This document shows, in pieces, positions 1 to 6,017 of a stretch of DNA of 6,017 bases. The notes beneath the pieces were generated by a model. The model did not search any database, was not told the DNA's origin, and worked only from the letters and a program-made list of their open reading frames with translations. The translations under genes and the position numbers were made by a program. The number at the start of each line of letters is the position of its first letter. Position 1 is the first letter of the stretch. Source of the stretch: Shewanella sp. (lineage in GTDB: Bacteria > Pseudomonadota > Gammaproteobacteria > Enterobacterales > Shewanellaceae); NCBI GenBank assembly GCA_004195335.1, contig SDWK01000125.1, positions 1-6,017 of the forward strand, written 5' to 3'.

Positions 1-303
1 AAGCAAAATATCGAGATGTTACTGTTTAAACGCATCGATTTTACCCTCATCGATGAACTCGTTGGCTGGAACTTGATACGAAAAACGGCGCCCTCTCATA
101 TTCGCTCTTACGCGGTGGCGACAAAGCCTGAAAGCAGCGCCGCCTTTCATCTTATGATCTCACCCGATTACCCGGGGGGAGATAAGCTCACCCAGCAATT
201 AAATATGGGACTTAAGCGCATACAGCAAAGCGGAGAATACCAAGAGATATTAGAGAGGTATCACGTTCCCGCCGATTACTCGGTTATTAACCAGAACGAT
301 TAA
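1..303 (+). CDS. Family-3 solute-binding protein, C-terminal part (partial at window start)
   Basis: The reading frame is open from the first base to a TAA at 301-303, so this is the last 100 residues of a longer protein. The ATG at 16 is probably internal, because the frame continues upstream of it without a stop. The text fits the end of a bacterial extracellular solute-binding protein of family 3 (SBP_bac_3 type): a segment resembling 'xMLLFKRIDFTLID' that places a ligand-lobe helix and strand, then a 'LMISPDYPGGDKL' stretch. The closing helix 'GLKRIQQSGEYQEILERY' matches the usual end of these proteins, where the last helix precedes a short tail. Known members bind amino acids or other small polar ligands in the periplasm. 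The ligand cannot be read here and no permease or ATPase gene is visible. It converges on another protein of the same class, with only 40 bases between the stop codons. Confidence 0.75.
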   Translation, partial: KQNIEMLLFKRIDFTLIDELVGWNLIRKTAPSHIRSYAVATKPESSAAFHLMISPDYPGGDKLTQQLNMGLKRIQQSGEYQEILERYHVPADYSVINQND

Positions 304-343
304 ACACCAGCTCTTGTGCCCGCTCCCGTGACTAATATCGAGT

Positions 344-1138
344 TTACTCACCCAAATAAGAGTGGATGATCTCATCGATTCTATGATTCTGTTTCAGTTT
401 TAACACTTGCTGGTCTACTTGCTCGATAAGCTTGGGCGATACAGAGTCGCTAAATGAGAGGTGTACAGAGTAAGGCGCGATAACCTTGGCGAAGTCGACT
501 AAGGTGAAGTCGGTGCGATTTAATTTTGTGTCCTTGATGGTATAGAGGGCACGGGTTTTCATGGCGACAAAGCCAATGCCCCGACCCGTTTCGACGGCCT
601 TGAGTGCGCTTTCGTGGCTATTGACCTCAACCTTAAATATCAGTCCGTCGTCAATGTATTTATCGAGTCCGGGGTAGGTAAAGCCTTTGAGCGTAATGAT
701 GGTTTTACCGAACAGATCATCGACTCGGTTTACGGTGAACGCCAAATCACTTTTCGTGACAAGCACATGAGAGACATCAAATAATGTGTTTTTCGACAGG
801 CGTTTGTTTTGTGTCTCTTCGCCGTGAATCGTCTGCCAGGCCGGTGAGCCATAGCTGATCCATCTGGGCGTATGTTGTGGCTCCATCATCAAGATGTATC
901 GCTTAAATGGGTAGGCGAGTGTGATGATCTCGACTTCGCTGTCTTTAAGGGATGCATATACGATGTCACTGATGATCCCCTGATGTACAGGTTCAGTATG
1001 ATTCACTATATGATTAACTATCTGAAAGGGCTCGGCTTGATTAGATATGACAAGGTAGGTGAGCTCGTCGGCCTGGGTTTGATTGCTGGCAAGTAAGCTG
1101 AATATGAGCACCAATGATGACAGTGTTTTTAACCACAT
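344..1138 (-). CDS. Secreted family-3 solute-binding-like protein, complete
   Basis: This 264-residue protein starts with a clear signal peptide: MWLK, a hydrophobic core at about residues 6-17, and likely cleavage after Ala23 (TQA/DEL). The mature chain of about 240 residues has the usual length and layout of periplasmic family-3 solute-binding proteins. An opening strand 'LTYLVISN' is followed by a middle region with 'VDDLFGKTIITLKG', which resembles the lobe-crossing 'dLkGk.va' segment. A 'ALKAVETGRGIGFVA' stretch and a C-terminal helix ending 'IDEIIHSYLGE' complete the pattern. The start at 1138 is supported by the signal peptide and by an upstream in-frame stop. An AAGGA about 11 nt before the ATG is a rather distant ribosome site. 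With no transporter partners next to it, it may be an orphan binding protein, possibly one that works in sensing or with a distant permease. The ligand is unknown. A probable promoter lies at 1226-1253. Confidence 0.8.
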   Translation of the reverse strand: MWLKTLSSLVLIFSLLASNQTQADELTYLVISNQAEPFQIVNHIVNHTEPVHQGIISDIVYASLKDSEVEIITLAYPFKRYILMMEPQHTPRWISYGSPAWQTIHGEETQNKRLSKNTLFDVSHVLVTKSDLAFTVNRVDDLFGKTIITLKGFTYPGLDKYIDDGLIFKVEVNSHESALKAVETGRGIGFVAMKTRALYTIKDTKLNRTDFTLVDFAKVIAPYSVHLSFSDSVSPKLIEQVDQQVLKLKQNHRIDEIIHSYLGE

Positions 1139-1225
1139 GATAAGCCAATTCCTTTTACGGCTGTGTTACTGCCCTTGTTTTAACTTTTAGTTTTTCTAAG
1201 AAACAGTAAAAACCATTTCATACTT

Positions 1226-1253
1226 ATTATATTACACGGGTTATTAGATTCAC
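1226..1253 (-). promoter_or_regulatory. Probable sigma-70 promoter for the 344-1138 gene
   Basis: On the minus strand a perfect TATAAT (1226-1231) sits 16 nt downstream of GTGAAT (1248-1253), which matches the -35 consensus at only three of six positions. It is about 90 nt upstream of the ATG at 1138 and just past the his terminator, where a promoter for this gene is expected. The -10 box is strong and the -35 weak, so the start could depend on an activator. This is read by eye only. Confidence 0.45.
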
Positions 1254-1279
1254 GGTTATATTTTAACGACTGATATGAA

Positions 1280-1300
1280 AAGAGCACCCGAGGTGCTCTT
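1280..1300 (-). terminator. Hairpin terminator at the end of the his operon
   Basis: A perfect inverted repeat with 9-base arms (AAGAGCACC at 1280-1288 and GGTGCTCTT at 1292-1300) encloses a 3-base loop. Read on the minus strand it lies 47 bases after the hisIE stop, and the arm ends in a short T-rich stretch (CTTTTC then AT-rich). On the plus strand no T tract follows, so it most likely ends the his transcript. The U tract is short, so termination may be incomplete. Confidence 0.75.
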
Positions 1301-1346
1301 ACTATGTGTCGTTGAAACCAGCTCTTCGAACATTCGACCGTTAGGC

Positions 1347-1976
1347 TCAGTCCTGGCTTGCCTTAGTATGACGTTTAAGCAGGTTCTGAGTGATGTCGGC
1401 CAGACTTAACTCCTGATCTTCGAGCAACACCAGTAGATGATAGATGAGATCGGATGCTTCATCGATCAGCTCAGGTTTATCGTTCGTCGCCGCGGCTAAG
1501 GCCGTTTCCAGCCCCTCTTCACCGACTTTCTGTGCGATGCGTTTAGTGCCGCGTTCAAACAGGTGCGCGGTGTAACTCGACTTAGGATCTTGGCCTTTAC
1601 GCGAGGCGATTAAGTGTGACAGGTTATCGATAAACGAATGGGCATTGCCGTCCGGCCAGCAACTTTCGGTCTGCAGGTGGCAGGTAGGGCCATTCGGAAT
1701 GACCTGTACCAATAGGCTGTCGTTGTCACAGTCTTTATCGATGGCGATAAGCTCAAGGGTATTGCCTGAGGTTTCACCTTTGGTCCATAGGCGCTGCTTG
1801 CTGCGGCTGAAAAACGTGACGCTTTTTGTCTCTATGGTTTTGGCCAAGGCGGCCTTGTCCATGTAGCCCAGCATAAGGACTTTTCCTGTGAGGTGGTTTT
1901 GTACCACGGCAGGGATCAGTCCCGCTTGTTTGTCCCAATCGAGCTGGCTTGATAATTGTTCTGCGGTCACTGTCAT
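1347..1976 (-). CDS. hisIE: Bifunctional phosphoribosyl-AMP cyclohydrolase / phosphoribosyl-ATP pyrophosphatase HisIE
   Basis: This cytoplasmic enzyme catalyses steps 2 and 3 of histidine synthesis: hydrolysis of PR-ATP to PR-AMP and pyrophosphate, then opening of the adenine ring. The N-terminal cyclohydrolase domain (about residues 1-115) has '[10 protein letters not shown]' at 63-72, the metal-binding Asp cluster D80-D82-D84-D86, and the zinc-type cysteines C99 (in TCH) and C106. The C-terminal pyrophosphatase domain (about 120-209) has the all-alpha MazG-like metal site 'KVGEEGLE' at 150-157 and 'DEASDLIYH' at 172-180. The length of 209 fits the fused gammaproteobacterial form. It is the last gene of the operon. 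An AGGA about 8 nt before the ATG supports the start, and a 51-nt spacer separates it from hisF. All key residues that I can check are present, so it looks functional. Confidence 0.97.
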   Translation of the reverse strand: MTVTAEQLSSQLDWDKQAGLIPAVVQNHLTGKVLMLGYMDKAALAKTIETKSVTFFSRSKQRLWTKGETSGNTLELIAIDKDCDNDSLLVQVIPNGPTCHLQTESCWPDGNAHSFIDNLSHLIASRKGQDPKSSYTAHLFERGTKRIAQKVGEEGLETALAAATNDKPELIDEASDLIYHLLVLLEDQELSLADITQNLLKRHTKASQD

Positions 1977-1995
1977 TTCAGGTTTCCTATTACTT

Positions 1996-2011
1996 TTCTC
2001 AAGGCTGAGAA
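1996..2011 (-). other. Small hairpin in the hisF-hisIE spacer
   Basis: A perfect 6-base inverted repeat (TTCTCA / TGAGAA) with a 4-base loop lies between the hisF stop and the hisIE ribosome site. It has no T tract and is probably not a terminator. It could be an RNA-stability or processing element, or chance. Confidence 0.25.
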
Positions 2012-2027
2012 GAGCCGTAAATGTGGG

Positions 2028-2801
2028 TTAGCGCCTGATGGCGATATTATTTTCAAATAGATAGTTTTTAAGTTCGCCGATGTCGATGATGCCTTTATGA
2101 AACACGCTGGCAGCGAGCGCCGCATCGACCCTGGCAATCTCGAATACATCTTTGAAGTGTGCCATGGTGCCTGCGCCGCCGGAGGCAATAAGGGGCACAT
2201 CACAGATTTCACGTACCATGGACAGTTGCTTTAGATCATAGCCCTGACGCACACCATCCTGATTCATGACATTGAGGACTATCTCACCGCAACCGCGTTT
2301 TTGAACCTCTTCGACCCAGTCCTGAGTGAACCACTGGGTGTCTTTGGTGGCAGATTCATCACCGGTAAACTGTTTTACTTTATAGGTGTTAGTGCCTGCA
2401 TCGAAGTAAGAGTCGATACCGATAACGATACACTGGCGACCGAACTCGTCCTGCAGACGTTCAATTAAACTGGGATCGGTCAACGCTGGTGAGTTAATCG
2501 ATATCTTATCGGCACCGAAGGCCAGTTTTTCCCGCGCCTGGGCGATGGTTTTTATGCCTCCGGCGACGCAGAAGGGGATATCGATACGCTCAGCAACTCG
2601 GCTTACCCAGGACTTATCGATCACCCTGTCATGGGCACTGGCGGTAATATCATAAAATACCAGCTCATCGGCGCCTTCTTCGGCGTACCTTGCGGCTAAC
2701 GGCACGATATCACCGACAATTTCATGGTTACGAAACTGCACACCTTTGACAACTTTGCCCTCTTTGACGTCTAAACAGGGGACGATGCGCTTAGCTAGCA
2801 T
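2028..2801 (-). CDS. hisF: Imidazole glycerol phosphate synthase, cyclase subunit HisF
   Basis: HisF uses ammonia delivered by HisH to convert PRFAR into imidazole glycerol phosphate and AICAR, which links histidine and purine synthesis. The 257-residue (beta/alpha)8 barrel has both catalytic aspartates at the textbook positions: D11 in 'RIVPCLDV' and D130 in 'IGIDS'. Phosphate-binding loops are visible as 'VAGGI' (79-83) and 'ASGGAG' near residue 222, together with the family-typical 'HDR' after strand 2. The start is fixed by a strong GTAGGAG seven nt before the ATG and by the conserved '[11 protein letters not shown]' opening. It lies 52 nt after hisA, not overlapping it as in many enteric operons, and has its own good ribosome site. 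It should work as a heterodimer with the HisH encoded two genes upstream. Confidence 0.98.
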   Translation of the reverse strand: MLAKRIVPCLDVKEGKVVKGVQFRNHEIVGDIVPLAARYAEEGADELVFYDITASAHDRVIDKSWVSRVAERIDIPFCVAGGIKTIAQAREKLAFGADKISINSPALTDPSLIERLQDEFGRQCIVIGIDSYFDAGTNTYKVKQFTGDESATKDTQWFTQDWVEEVQKRGCGEIVLNVMNQDGVRQGYDLKQLSMVREICDVPLIASGGAGTMAHFKDVFEIARVDAALAASVFHKGIIDIGELKNYLFENNIAIRR

Positions 2802-2853
2802 TGGGATTCTCCTACAACGATCTGTTCATTGGCTAAAACATTCAAGCATGGCG

Positions 2854-3594
2854 TTATTGTGGATTTGGCCAGCATTGGATCGCCTCCTCTACGGTAAAGT
2901 TTTCGATTAAGAGTGCTTTACCTATGATAATGCCATCGGCGCCGCTATCTCTGACAGCGGCCACATCATCGAGTGTGGCAATGCCGCCCGAGGCTTGCCA
3001 ATTAATATCTGGGTAGGCCGCCGCTATTTCTCGGTACAAGTCAGTATTGGCGCCTTTCAAGGTACCGTCGCGGCTGATATCGGTCACTAATGCGTGCTTA
3101 AGACCAAAAGGCTTAAAGGCGTCGACGAGGGATTCCAAACTCTTGCCGCCACCGGACTGCCAGCCCGATACCGCCACAATCTTCTCGCCCTGCTCGTTGA
3201 TATTCACATCCAATGCCAGACAGATAGCCTCGGCGCCATATTTTTTAAACCAGCGCTGTACCAGTGCGGTTTCTTTTACGGCCAGAGAGCCGATAACCAC
3301 GCGCTTCACCCCAATTTCCAGTAGTTCGGCGACTTGAGCTTCTGTGCGAATACCGCCGCCCACTTGAACATTGGCATCCAGTCCGGCAACCAACTCGGCG
3401 ATTAAAGCGGTTTGACGGGCATCGGGGTCTTTAGCCCCGGTAAGATCCACGATGTGAAGCCATTTCGCGCCCTGTGTCTCATAAGATTTAAGCTGGGATA
3501 AGGGAGACAGGTCGAAGGTGGTCTTCTGAGCATAGTCGCCCTGATATAGGCGTACTACCTGACCCTCGATGAGATCGATTGCTGGAATAATCAT
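2854..3594 (-). CDS. hisA: ProFAR isomerase HisA
   Basis: HisA (1-(5-phosphoribosyl)-5-[(5-phosphoribosylamino)methylideneamino]imidazole-4-carboxamide isomerase) carries out an Amadori rearrangement of ProFAR to PRFAR, the substrate of HisHF. The 246-residue (beta/alpha)8 barrel is a paralogue of HisF. The catalytic aspartates are D7 ('MIIPAIDL') and D129 ('CLALDVN'). Phosphate loops appear as 'VGGGIR' (78-83) and 'ASGGIA' near residue 201, and 'DISRDGT' at 172-178 is the expected segment after strand 6. The ATG overlaps the hisH stop as ATGA, and an AGGAG eight nt upstream inside hisH supports both the start and translational coupling. Length is normal for the family and no key residue is missing. 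Confidence 0.98.
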   Translation of the reverse strand: MIIPAIDLIEGQVVRLYQGDYAQKTTFDLSPLSQLKSYETQGAKWLHIVDLTGAKDPDARQTALIAELVAGLDANVQVGGGIRTEAQVAELLEIGVKRVVIGSLAVKETALVQRWFKKYGAEAICLALDVNINEQGEKIVAVSGWQSGGGKSLESLVDAFKPFGLKHALVTDISRDGTLKGANTDLYREIAAAYPDINWQASGGIATLDDVAAVRDSGADGIIIGKALLIENFTVEEAIQCWPNPQ

Positions 3595-4247
3595 GACTTC
3601 GGCTCCTGAAGTGCTGCGTTAAGGCTGGCTCTGTCTAACGCTAAGAAGTTGCTTAATATTTTTGACCCGATAGCCGCGCTTTTCTCCGGGTGAAACTGCA
3701 CGCCCATAAAGTTATCTTTGGCGATGGCGGCGCTGAATGACTCACCATACTCACAGGTTGCTATGGTGTAGTCGCTCAACGGTACCCGGTAGCTATGAAC
3801 GAAGTAGACATAGCTGCCTGCGGGTATGCCTACAAATAACGGGTGCGTCGATGGAGTGATCTGGTTCCAGCCCATATGCGGTAAGGGTTGTCCCTGACTG
3901 TCGAGCTCCTTTACATCGGTTGGGATCACGCCCAGACATTCACAGTCGACCTCGCGGCCGCCGCGCTCTTTCGATACTTGGGTCATCATCTGCATGCCTA
4001 AACACACGCCCAATACAGGCTGGGTTAATCCCTGAATTAATTCGACGAGCCGTTTGTCTTTTAAGGAGGCCATCGCCGCACCAGCGGTGCCTACGCCGGG
4101 CAGTACCACACGGGTTGCGGCTCTAATTACATCATGATCATCACTGACGATGACATCTTTAGCTATGCGCTCGAACGCATAGCGCACCGAGCTTAAGTTT
4201 GCACAGCCTGTATCTATGATAACGGTCGAATTCACAGCTTGGTTCAT
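3591..4247 (-). CDS. hisH: Imidazole glycerol phosphate synthase, glutamine amidotransferase subunit HisH
   Basis: HisH is the class-I glutaminase that releases ammonia from glutamine and channels it to HisF. The catalytic triad is visible: C82 in 'LGVCLGMQ', and H186 and E188 in 'GVQFHPEKS'. The oxyanion strand 'LPGVG' is at 49-53, and the family-typical 'PHMGWN' (123-128) and 'YFVHSY' (148-153) follow. At 218 residues it is slightly longer than many relatives, with a few extra residues at the N terminus ('MNQAVNST' before '[12 protein letters not shown]') and a short tail. The start overlaps the hisB stop by ATGA, and an AAAGG upstream inside hisB is a plausible ribosome site, so translation is probably coupled to hisB. 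Confidence 0.97.
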   Translation of the reverse strand: MNQAVNSTVIIDTGCANLSSVRYAFERIAKDVIVSDDHDVIRAATRVVLPGVGTAGAAMASLKDKRLVELIQGLTQPVLGVCLGMQMMTQVSKERGGREVDCECLGVIPTDVKELDSQGQPLPHMGWNQITPSTHPLFVGIPAGSYVYFVHSYRVPLSDYTIATCEYGESFSAAIAKDNFMGVQFHPEKSAAIGSKILSNFLALDRASLNAALQEPKS

Positions 4248-5311
4248 AAGACACCTTTACTCGAGGGGAGTACGTCACCCTCAACCTTAACGGCCTGACG
4301 TAAGGTGCGACCTAAGACTTTATACAGGCTTTCGACCTTGTGGTGATCGTTGTCGCCCAGTGTCTTGAGGTGCAAGGTGCAGCGCAGACCATCGGCGAAG
4401 GAGCGGAAAAAGTGGGGCACCATCTCGGTGGCCATCTCGCCGACCATTTCACGCTCGAACTCACCATCAAACTTGATGAAAGGGCGACCGGATAGATCGA
4501 GCAGGCACTCGGCGCTAGCTTCATCCATCGGAATACTAAAGCCAAAACGTGCGATACCGCGTTTATCGCCAAGGGCTTCTCTGATCGCCTCGCCAATCGC
4601 CAGCGCCGTATCTTCGACACTGTGATGATCGTCTATCTCGAGATCGCCATCGACCTTAACGTCCATCTTGAAGTTACCGTGAGTCGAGATTTGATCCAGC
4701 ATATGGTCGAAGAAGCCGATGCCGGTCACTATCTTGCCTTTCTCTTGAGAGTCGAGATCTATGGTGACTCGAATGTCGGTCTCTTTGGTGGTTCTTACCA
4801 CGGTTGCGGTGCGGTTGCGGTTTAATAGTGTATCGGCAATGGCATCCCAGTTGAGGGTCTCACGGTCATATTGCAGCCCCTGAATGCCCATGGCATCGGC
4901 GAGTCCCATGTCCGTTTCGCGATCGCCAATCACGGCAGATTGAGTGAAGTCGACCTTGCCCTGTGTGAGGTAATCTTTGACCAGACCGAGTTTAGGTTTG
5001 CGGCAACTGCAGTTTTCATCGTTAAAGTGAGGGCAGATAAGTACATCATCGAAAATAATGCCCTGACTGCTGAGGATCTGCATCATCATATCCTGAGGCG
5101 CATCGAAGTCATCTTTAGGAAAAGAGGGCGTGCCTAACCCATCTTGATTACTCACCATGACTAGGCGATATCCGGCATTTTGCAATTTCAGCAGGGCGGG
5201 GATCACTGTGGGTTCGAACACCAGTTTAGCCAGACTATCCACTTGTTTGTCGGTGACAGGCTCTTCGATGATGGTGCCATCACGGTCGATAAATAATATT
5301 TTCTGTTTCAT
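4244..5311 (-). CDS. hisB: Bifunctional histidinol-phosphatase / imidazoleglycerol-phosphate dehydratase HisB
   Basis: HisB catalyses two non-consecutive steps: dehydration of imidazole glycerol phosphate to imidazole acetol phosphate, and dephosphorylation of L-histidinol phosphate. The N-terminal HAD-type phosphatase domain (about 1-165) has nucleophile and acid D9/D11 in 'FIDRDGT', 'VSNQDGLG' at 53-60, a zinc site of C93, H95, C101 and C103, and 'IGDRETD' with D130. The C-terminal dehydratase domain (about 167-355) has the manganese-binding motifs '[10 protein letters not shown]' (H229, H230, E233) and 'NDHHKVE' (H323, H324, E327), plus 'FFDHMLDQ' near 200. The length of 355 matches the enteric enzyme. 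It is the first intact gene of the block. The 53 nt upstream contain an AAGG/GAGAG ribosome site, and before that only a fragment of hisC remains. Confidence 0.98.
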   Translation of the reverse strand: MKQKILFIDRDGTIIEEPVTDKQVDSLAKLVFEPTVIPALLKLQNAGYRLVMVSNQDGLGTPSFPKDDFDAPQDMMMQILSSQGIIFDDVLICPHFNDENCSCRKPKLGLVKDYLTQGKVDFTQSAVIGDRETDMGLADAMGIQGLQYDRETLNWDAIADTLLNRNRTATVVRTTKETDIRVTIDLDSQEKGKIVTGIGFFDHMLDQISTHGNFKMDVKVDGDLEIDDHHSVEDTALAIGEAIREALGDKRGIARFGFSIPMDEASAECLLDLSGRPFIKFDGEFEREMVGEMATEMVPHFFRSFADGLRCTLHLKTLGDNDHHKVESLYKVLGRTLRQAVKVEGDVLPSSKGVL

Positions 5312-5332
5312 GAACTCTCTACCTTCAATTTG

Positions 5333-5361
5333 GTTAAATGCTTTTTTTCTTGTTATTGCAA
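5333..5361 (-). promoter_or_regulatory. Weak promoter-like pair upstream of hisB
   Basis: On the minus strand TTGCAA (5356-5361) and TTTAAC (5333-5338) are 17 nt apart, each matching the sigma-70 consensus at four of six positions. They lie in the AT-rich gap between the hisC remnant and hisB. Because the normal operon head is missing, such a site could drive hisBHAF-IE. AT-rich spacers often contain pairs like this by chance. Confidence 0.2.
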
Positions 5362-5364
5362 TAG

Positions 5365-5457
5365 TTATTCGGACAGCTGCGCGATCAGATAGTCGGTGTC
5401 TTCTTTGTTGCTGAAGCTAAAACGTATGCTGCCTGCAACGCTGATGTCGGGCAAAGC
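5365..5457 (-). pseudogene. hisC: hisC 3'-terminal remnant (histidinol-phosphate aminotransferase)
   Basis: In the frame ending at TAA 5365-5367 the last 30 codons before an in-frame TGA (5458-5460) read as a short C-terminal tail. The segment '[12 protein letters not shown]' and the following '[10 protein letters not shown]' align without gaps to the end of E. coli HisC ('GCLRITVGTREE...', recalled from memory), including the conserved G-x-[IL]-R strand. The position immediately upstream of hisB is where hisC normally sits in this operon. Everything upstream (the PLP lysine, the substrate-binding region, about 330 residues) is gone and replaced by unrelated sequence. The true boundary with the foreign segment probably falls at about 5430-5445, so the first residues of this frame may not be hisC. 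This piece cannot be functional. Confidence 0.7.
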
Positions 5458-6017
5458 TCAAAGCATTCCTTACAGTCCCAACACTCTTTTGAGGCTATCT
5501 CAGGAATGAAGCGTTCTAGTAAAAAGATAGGGACAGCCAGTAATAATAAGCCAAAAACATTCTTAATCACCGTCATCCAAGGACCCGCTTTAGGTAATAA
5601 TTTACCACCAGAACTGCCCAAAATTAATAAAGGTAAGCCCATCCCTAAACTTAAGGCATATAAGGCCGAAGCCCCTAAAACAATATCGCCAGACTGAGAT
5701 ATATATAACAATGCCCCGGTTAATGGTGCTGTGGTACAAGGCGATGCCACCAATCCTGAAATGGCGCCCATAATGACCACGCCGATATATGAGCCCCCTT
5801 TTTGGCTTCTGCTGATGTTGTTAAGCTTATTTTGCCAGCTGCTCGGTAAGGCAAGATTGACCAGGCCAAACATGGATAATGCGAGAAAAATAAATAAAAT
5901 GCTCAATGCGATGAGAATAACGGGGTGCTGAAACATGGCTTGAAATTGTGCACCGGCAAGTGCAACGACGATACCAAGTAGTGTATAAGTGATCGCCATC
6001 GTTTCGCCTCGTGTTGG
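5385..6017 (-). CDS. dsbD: DsbD membrane-domain fragment in a hybrid open frame (partial at window end)
   Basis: The frame is open from the window edge to a TGA at 5385-5387. From about 5999 to 5496 it reads as the central membrane domain of thiol:disulfide interchange protein DsbD, which passes electrons from cytoplasmic thioredoxin to periplasmic partners. 'MAITYTLLG', 'LALSMFGL', '[16 protein letters not shown]' with the redox cysteine (C88 counting from the ATG at 5999), '[11 protein letters not shown]', 'LLPKAGPWM' and 'FLLERF' all match E. coli DsbD in order. About five hydrophobic segments are present, corresponding to helices 2-6. The first redox helix, the N-terminal periplasmic domain, the last two helices and the C-terminal thioredoxin domain are absent from the window. 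After residue 168 the match ends and a ferredoxin-like motif follows, then a frame overlapping the hisC remnant. A GAGG stands 7-8 nt before ATG 5999, but the frame stays open upstream. It is AT-richer than the his genes. It could not act as a complete DsbD. Confidence 0.8.
   Translation of the reverse strand, partial: PTRGETMAITYTLLGIVVALAGAQFQAMFQHPVILIALSILFIFLALSMFGLVNLALPSSWQNKLNNISRSQKGGSYIGVVIMGAISGLVASPCTTAPLTGALLYISQSGDIVLGASALYALSLGMGLPLLILGSSGGKLLPKAGPWMTVIKNVFGLLLLAVPIFLLERFIPEIASKECWDCKECFELCPTSALQAAYVLASATKKTPTI
5436..5495 (-). other. Orphan 4Fe-4S ferredoxin-motif segment
   Basis: In the same frame as the DsbD fragment, codons 173-184 give '[12 protein letters not shown]', an exact C-x2-C-x2-C-x3-C-P cluster-binding pattern followed by 'TSAL', the usual continuation in bacterial ferredoxins ('CPTGAL'). 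This is not part of DsbD, and no second cluster or ferredoxin body is present. The segment is about 60 bases long, ends where the hisC-like frame begins, and belongs to a different reading frame from hisC. It is most simply a scrap of a ferredoxin-type gene. In-frame expression as a tail on the DsbD piece is possible but unproven. Confidence 0.6.

Noticed and set aside
872..1096. Plus-strand open frame of 74 codons
   Set aside because: It lies entirely opposite the secreted solute-binding protein, has no recognisable domain and no ribosome site of note; it is a shadow frame.
305..1326. Ten-base repeat ACCAGCTCTT near 305-314 and 1318-1326
   Set aside because: Only two short copies without flanking symmetry; consistent with chance.
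1973..2212. Minus-strand frame of 79 codons across the hisF end
   Set aside because: It overlaps hisF in another frame and resembles no family; the hisF frame has full family motifs.
2821..2852. Seven-codon mini-frame in the hisA-hisF spacer
   Set aside because: It is too short, has no ribosome site and contains no His codons, so it does not resemble a leader peptide.
3047..5414. Several plus-strand frames of 66-96 codons opposite hisA, hisH and hisB
   Set aside because: All are antisense to intact, well-conserved his genes and show low-complexity Ser/Arg/Pro-rich translations typical of GC-driven shadow frames.
5490..5502. Small inverted repeat TGAG / CTCA at the dsbD-ferredoxin joint
   Set aside because: Arms of four bases are too short to indicate a recombination site or mobile element end.
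5506..5931. Plus-strand frames of 63 and 66 codons opposite the DsbD fragment
   Set aside because: The minus-strand frame has clear DsbD motifs; the plus-strand translations are its complements.

Overview
The window looks like a gammaproteobacterium of the Shewanella / Alteromonadales type. The evidence is a minus-strand histidine block in the order hisB-hisH-hisA-hisF-hisIE, with the enteric-type bifunctional HisB (355 residues) and bifunctional HisIE (209 residues). A DsbD-type fragment and stand-alone family-3 solute-binding proteins fit the same group. The assignment rests on protein resemblance and gene order recalled from memory, not on a database search.

Layout. Positions 1-303 (+) hold the C-terminal part of a family-3 periplasmic solute-binding protein whose start lies outside the window. 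It converges with a complete secreted protein of the same fold class (344-1138, -). The gap 1139-1346 carries a hairpin terminator for the his operon and a probable promoter for the solute-binding gene. From 1347 to 5311 (-) run five intact histidine genes, transcribed hisB, hisH, hisA, hisF, hisIE. The hisB/hisH and hisH/hisA pairs overlap by ATGA, while spacers of about 50 nt flank hisF. Together they encode the late and middle pathway steps: PR-ATP hydrolysis and ring opening (HisIE), ProFAR isomerisation (HisA), IGP synthase (HisH+HisF), and IGP dehydratase plus histidinol-phosphatase (HisB).

The unusual part is upstream of hisB. Only about the last 22-30 codons of a hisC-like gene remain (stop at 5365-5367). 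Before it lies a stretch of about 60 bp that encodes a textbook 4Fe-4S ferredoxin motif in another frame. Before that is a fragment of the DsbD membrane domain (about 5496-6017) running off the window edge. Three unrelated gene pieces are therefore joined within about 130 bp, and the his block has lost its expected head (most of hisC, and hisD and hisG). The DsbD piece is also poorer in GC than the his genes (about 44% against about 53% by hand count of 480-base samples). This is either a real rearrangement or a chimeric assembly, and the sequence alone cannot decide. Apart from this junction the window is ordinary; I see no CRISPR array, tRNA, rRNA, insertion sequence or recognisable novel defence or biosynthetic system.
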